A stretch of DNA of 16,823 nt from assembly GCA_031429035.1 (NCBI GenBank), contig JANOYU010000034.1:1-16823 (forward strand). Reading direction: 5' to 3'. The position numbers and the translations under genes are program-made. The notes beneath the pieces were generated by a model. That model had not been told where the DNA came from. It saw only the letters and a program-made list of their open reading frames with translations, and did no database searches. Source of the DNA: Methylotenera_A sp031429035 (GTDB lineage Bacteria; Pseudomonadota; Gammaproteobacteria; Burkholderiales; Methylophilaceae). Shown here piece after piece: positions 14,298 to 16,823 of this stretch; position 1 is the stretch's first letter; every line of letters begins with the position of its first letter.

Positions 14298-15260
14298 ATG
14301 AAAATAATTTTTGCGGGAACGCCCGAATTTGCAGTGCCTGCGCTACAAGCTTTAATTAGCCACAGCCTTCAGCAAAGCAATGGTTTGTTTGAGATTGTAC
14401 AAGTTCTGACGCAGCCAGATCGCCCCGCTGGACGCGGCATGCAATTGAAAGCCAGCCCAATTAAGCAACTGGCTTTGCAGCATCATCTCAATATTTATCA
14501 GCCAGAAAGTCTAAAACCAGCAGATGTGCAAGCGCACATTGCTGCTGTGAATGCCGATGTGATGATAGTGGCGGCTTACGGTTTGATTATTCCCACAGTC
14601 GTACTCAATTTGTTTTCAAAAGGTTGCTATAACATTCATGCCAGTTTATTGCCGCGTTGGCGTGGTGCCGCACCCATTCATCGCGCCTTGTTGGCGGGCG
14701 ATGTTGAGACTGGCGTGACCATAATGGAAGTAGTGCCCGCTTTAGATGCAGGCAATATGATTAGCAAAAGTGTTGTGCCGATTCGTGACACCGACACCAC
14801 ACAAACGCTGCATGATAAATTAAGCCAAAATGGTGCCGACTTGATGCTGCAAGCGATGACAGACTTGATTGCGAATGGCAAATTACCAAGCGAGGCGCAA
14901 GATGAAAGCTTGGTGACGTATGCACATAAGCTTGAAAAAAGTGAGTCTGCAATTAGTTGGAATAACAGTGCATTAGAAATATCACGCCAAGTTCGTGCCT
15001 TTAATCCTTTTCCAGTTGCTAGCGCACAATTTCGCGGTGAAACTTGCAGAATATGGTTTGCTACAGATTTAAATCAGCAAACCAAGGCAAAAGTAGGTGA
15101 AATCGTGCATATAGAGCATGGCCTGCAAGGCAGTATCCATGCGGCTTCTGGCCAAGGTGTTTTAATGATAACAGAGCTGCAAATACCTGGTGGCAAGCGT
15201 CAAACTGCGCAACAATTTGTGCAGGGCCAGCATGTAAAAATAGGCGAGTTTTTTAGCTAA
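14298..15260 (+). CDS. fmt: Methionyl-tRNA formyltransferase
   Basis: Fmt formylates initiator Met-tRNA using 10-formyl-THF. The 320-residue protein starts FAGTPEFA (5-12), the nucleotide-fold signature, and has the formyltransferase loop with Asn112, His114 and the SLLPRWRGAAP motif (116-126), and catalytic Asp150 in LDAGNM. RPAGRGM (42-48) is the tRNA-binding loop region. The C-terminal domain (about 210-320) is the OB-like tRNA-binding part. I chose ATG 14298, one base after the def stop; an in-frame TTG at 14277 inside def would add seven non-conserved residues. There is no strong Shine-Dalgarno, consistent with translational coupling to def. Confidence 0.97.
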   Translation: MKIIFAGTPEFAVPALQALISHSLQQSNGLFEIVQVLTQPDRPAGRGMQLKASPIKQLALQHHLNIYQPESLKPADVQAHIAAVNADVMIVAAYGLIIPTVVLNLFSKGCYNIHASLLPRWRGAAPIHRALLAGDVETGVTIMEVVPALDAGNMISKSVVPIRDTDTTQTLHDKLSQNGADLMLQAMTDLIANGKLPSEAQDESLVTYAHKLEKSESAISWNNSALEISRQVRAFNPFPVASAQFRGETCRIWFATDLNQQTKAKVGEIVHIEHGLQGSIHAASGQGVLMITELQIPGGKRQTAQQFVQGQHVKIGEFFS

Positions 15261-15268
15261 ATTTTTTA

Positions 15269-15297
15269 CTTGAAGTTTTAACAAATAAGTCCCATAT
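15269..15297 (+). promoter_or_regulatory. Probable sigma-32 heat-shock promoter for htpX
   Basis: CTTGAAG (15269-15275) matches six of seven bases of the RpoH -35 consensus CTTGAAA, and TCCCATAT (15290-15297) matches CCCCATNT at all but the first base. The spacer is 14 bases, within the sigma-32 range. htpX is a classical heat-shock gene in E. coli, which supports the call. Transcription would start near 15305 and include the palindromic element at 15321-15418 in the leader. Confidence 0.7.
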
Positions 15298-15320
15298 TAT
15301 AATTTGTAAAAAACGAATAT

Positions 15321-15418
15321 TTTGAGATGCGCTGCAAGGCGCACGGAACGCAGAAACCGGAATGTACACGTAGTACATGAGGATTTTGAGTACCGCGCAA
15401 CGCAGTAGAGCGCTCAAA
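15321..15418 (+). repeat. REP-like palindromic element in htpX leader
   Basis: A 98-base element between fmt and htpX. The outer ends TTTGAG (15321-15326) and CTCAAA (15413-15418) are reverse complements, extended by CGCT (15330-15333) with AGCG (15409-15412). The centre is a hairpin ATGTAC (15362-15367) / GTACAT (15373-15378) with a five-base loop, flanked by CC/GG and A-run/T-run pairing. AACGCAG occurs as a direct repeat at 15347-15353 and 15399-15405. It is more GC-rich than the flanks. The architecture suggests a dispersed, non-coding REP/BIME-like repeat. Only one copy is in this window, so dispersal cannot be shown here. Confidence 0.6.
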
Positions 15419-15445
15419 GTGTTTGTTGTATTTTAGGAGAATATT

Positions 15446-16303
15446 ATGTTCGGTAATTGGATGAAAACCTTTATTTTAATGGCGGGCATTACCGCCTTAT
15501 TTGGCGCGGTAGGTGGCGCAATGGGCGGCGCCACTGGCATGATTATGGCGCTGTGTTTAGCTGGCGCGATGAATTTTTATGCTTATTGGTTCTCAGACAA
15601 AGCCGTGTTAAAAATGTATGGCGCAGTACAAGTTACGCCTGACAATATAGAGTATCGCAACTATTACAACATGGTAAAAGAACTGGCGCAAAACGCCGAG
15701 CTACCAATGCCAAAAGTGTATGTGATTAACGAGCAACAACCCAACGCTTTTGCCACAGGCCGCAACCCAGAAAACGCCGCGGTTGCTGCCACCGTGGGCA
15801 TTATGCAAGCCTTAACCGAGCGCGAATTACGCGGTGTAATGGCGCACGAGCTAGCGCATGTAAAGCATCGCGATACGCTTATTTCTACCATCTCTGCCAC
15901 CATGGCAGGCGCAATTGGCTCTATTGCGCAGTTTGGCATGATGTTTGGTGGCGGCCGTGGTGATGGTGAGCGCCCAAATATGGTCATTAGCTTGTTAATG
16001 ATGTTTTTGGCACCAATGGCTGCAGGGTTGATTCAAATGGCCATCTCGCGCAGTCGCGAATACGAGGCCGATAGAATGGGTGCACAAATTAGTAAAGACC
16101 CAAAATCGCTGGCCGATGCACTAACCAAAATTAGCAATTACGCGAAACAAATCCCTAACCAAACGGCAGAAGCACACCCAGAAACAGGGCAGATGATGAT
16201 TATTAATCCATTAGCGGGTGTGTCGTTTGATAGTTTGTTTAGTACGCATCCAAAGACAGAGGAGAGAGTGGCGAGATTGATGGCGATGGCGAGTAATTAC
16301 TAG
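15446..16303 (+). CDS. htpX: Heat-shock membrane metalloprotease HtpX
   Basis: HtpX is an inner-membrane M48 zinc protease that degrades misfolded membrane proteins, working alongside FtsH. The 285-residue protein has two N-terminal helices (about 7-25 and 30-48), the zinc motif HELAH (134-138; ligands His134 and His138, catalytic Glu135), two further hydrophobic segments (about 145-167 and 178-200) and SREYEAD (203-209), which supplies the third ligand. IYN-like NEQQPNAFATG (95-105) is typical of the family. AGGAG lies six bases before the ATG. It is preceded by a sigma-32-like promoter and a structured leader, so heat or membrane stress induction is likely. Confidence 0.96.
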   Translation: MFGNWMKTFILMAGITALFGAVGGAMGGATGMIMALCLAGAMNFYAYWFSDKAVLKMYGAVQVTPDNIEYRNYYNMVKELAQNAELPMPKVYVINEQQPNAFATGRNPENAAVAATVGIMQALTERELRGVMAHELAHVKHRDTLISTISATMAGAIGSIAQFGMMFGGGRGDGERPNMVISLLMMFLAPMAAGLIQMAISRSREYEADRMGAQISKDPKSLADALTKISNYAKQIPNQTAEAHPETGQMMIINPLAGVSFDSLFSTHPKTEERVARLMAMASNY

Positions 16304-16308
16304 CATTT

Positions 16309-16320
16309 TAACTTAAGTTA
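16309..16320. repeat. 12-bp perfect palindrome TAACTTAAGTTA
   Basis: A gapless 12-base palindrome in the 26-base gap between htpX and the next gene, ending one base before that gene's GAGG Shine-Dalgarno. It could reduce ribosome access or bind a protein, but an AT-rich palindrome of this size may also occur by chance. Confidence 0.35.
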
Positions 16321-16329
16321 GAGGTTGAT

Positions 16330-16785
16330 ATGTATTCACCAATACTTGTAACTTGGCGTTCACAATACGACCGTATGGAGCGTGGGTATACTCGCTTAAA
16401 CGAGCCATATCAAAGTTCTACCGATTATGAAGATGACATACAACACTATTTTCAAGATTGTTGGCACTTAAAAGATTGGATTAAAAACGATATTAATCTT
16501 AGCCAATTTGTTAGAGGCAATATTGAAGTTGAGGTGAATGGCCATAAATCATTACGTATTGTTGCAGACCTAGCAAATGGAAGTAAGCATCTTAATCGAC
16601 ATACTAATCGGGAGGGTGCCTATGTTACTAGTGGTGATGTTACTGTTCATCTAGGGCAATCTAAGCCAACAGAGATAAATTACAATATTAGCCTTGGTGA
16701 TGGCTCTGTTCTATCTCAAAAAGACTTAATTAGAGAGTCTTTTAGTAATTGGAAAATTGTACTTAAAAAATTTAGTCTTTTGTAA
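16330..16785 (+). CDS. Uncharacterised 151-residue protein
   Basis: I do not recognise an established family. The protein is soluble, with a helical N-terminal half: RSQYDRMERGYTRLNE (10-25), then DDIQHYFQDCWHLKDWI (35-51) and RIVADLANGSKHLNRH (76-91), followed by a beta-rich part (about 95-130) and a final helix. The combination of a CWHLKDWI-type helix with a later DLANGSKH helix resembles small helical proteins often found in variable genome regions. That is impression, not proof, and no catalytic motif is evident. The ATG is five bases after GAGG. It lies 26 bases after htpX, so it could be read from the htpX transcript, but its codon use is more AT-rich than htpX. A probable terminator follows directly. 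Confidence 0.7.
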   Translation: MYSPILVTWRSQYDRMERGYTRLNEPYQSSTDYEDDIQHYFQDCWHLKDWIKNDINLSQFVRGNIEVEVNGHKSLRIVADLANGSKHLNRHTNREGAYVTSGDVTVHLGQSKPTEINYNISLGDGSVLSQKDLIRESFSNWKIVLKKFSLL

Positions 16786-16786
16786 A

Positions 16787-16822
16787 AGTCGCTCTCGCGC
16801 GACTAGCGAGTTTCTTTCTTTT
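16787..16822 (+). terminator. Probable intrinsic terminator after the last gene
   Basis: CTCGC (16794-16798) pairs with GCGAG (16806-16810) over a seven-base loop, followed directly by TTTCTTTCTTTT. An alternative hairpin, AGTCGC (16787-16792) with GCGACT (16799-16804), overlaps it. The T-tract after a GC-rich stem just behind a stop codon fits rho-independent termination; the C interruptions make it moderate. Confidence 0.6.
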
Positions 16823-16823
16823 G

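Noticed and set aside
15298..15303. TATAAT before htpX as a sigma-70 promoter
   Set aside because: No acceptable -35 hexamer at 16-18 bases; the overlapping sigma-32 pattern is the better explanation, though dual use is possible.
16555..16605. HEPN nuclease motif in the last gene
   Set aside because: The Arg-to-His spacing in RIVADLANGSKH is too long for the usual Rx4-6H motif, so no nuclease call is made.

Overview
The window looks like chromosomal DNA of an AT-leaning betaproteobacterium, most likely a methylotroph of the Methylophilaceae (Methylotenera/Methylophilus type). This is an inference from gene order and protein character: dapF-DUF484-xerC, an SAH-riboswitch-controlled ahcY - small membrane gene - metF unit, and LysM protein-dprA-smg divergent from def-fmt. 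No rRNA, tRNA, CRISPR array, transposase or prophage was found.

Layout. (1) 1-2871, minus strand: a tightly packed operon of a GT-C glycosyltransferase (GT39/ArnT-like), an ArnE-like small transporter, and a HAD-UbiA fusion that runs off the left edge. Together they suggest a polyprenyl-phosphate-linked sugar, possibly a pentose, made in the cytoplasm, flipped, and used on the periplasmic side. (2) 2962-5783, minus strand: dapF, a DUF484 protein, xerC and a DOPA-dioxygenase-like protein. A duplicated stretch spans the end of xerC. (3) 5784-5982: divergent dapF/metK intergenic region with two inverted repeats. (4) 5983-10763, plus strand: the SAM cycle. metK makes SAM. A lipoprotein of unknown function follows. 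A consensus promoter then drives an SAH riboswitch and terminator in front of ahcY (SAH hydrolysis), a small four-helix membrane protein and metF (methyl-THF supply). (5) 10769-13608, minus strand: smg, dprA and an exported LysM protein. (6) 13781-15260, plus strand: def and fmt, the formyl-methionine pair. (7) 15261-16303: a probable heat-shock (sigma-32) promoter, a structured palindromic repeat in the leader, and htpX. (8) 16330-16823: an unrecognised small gene and a probable terminator.

The strongest regulatory observations are three. The riboswitch pseudoknot strand lies wholly inside the 5' arm of the ahcY terminator, giving an ON switch for SAH. htpX has a good sigma-32 promoter match followed by a REP-like hairpin element in its leader. 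The metK leader carries unexplained nested inverted repeats. Most genes here are core housekeeping genes in familiar order. The less ordinary parts are the lipid-linked sugar operon, the htpX and metK leaders, the xerC tail and the two unrecognised genes.
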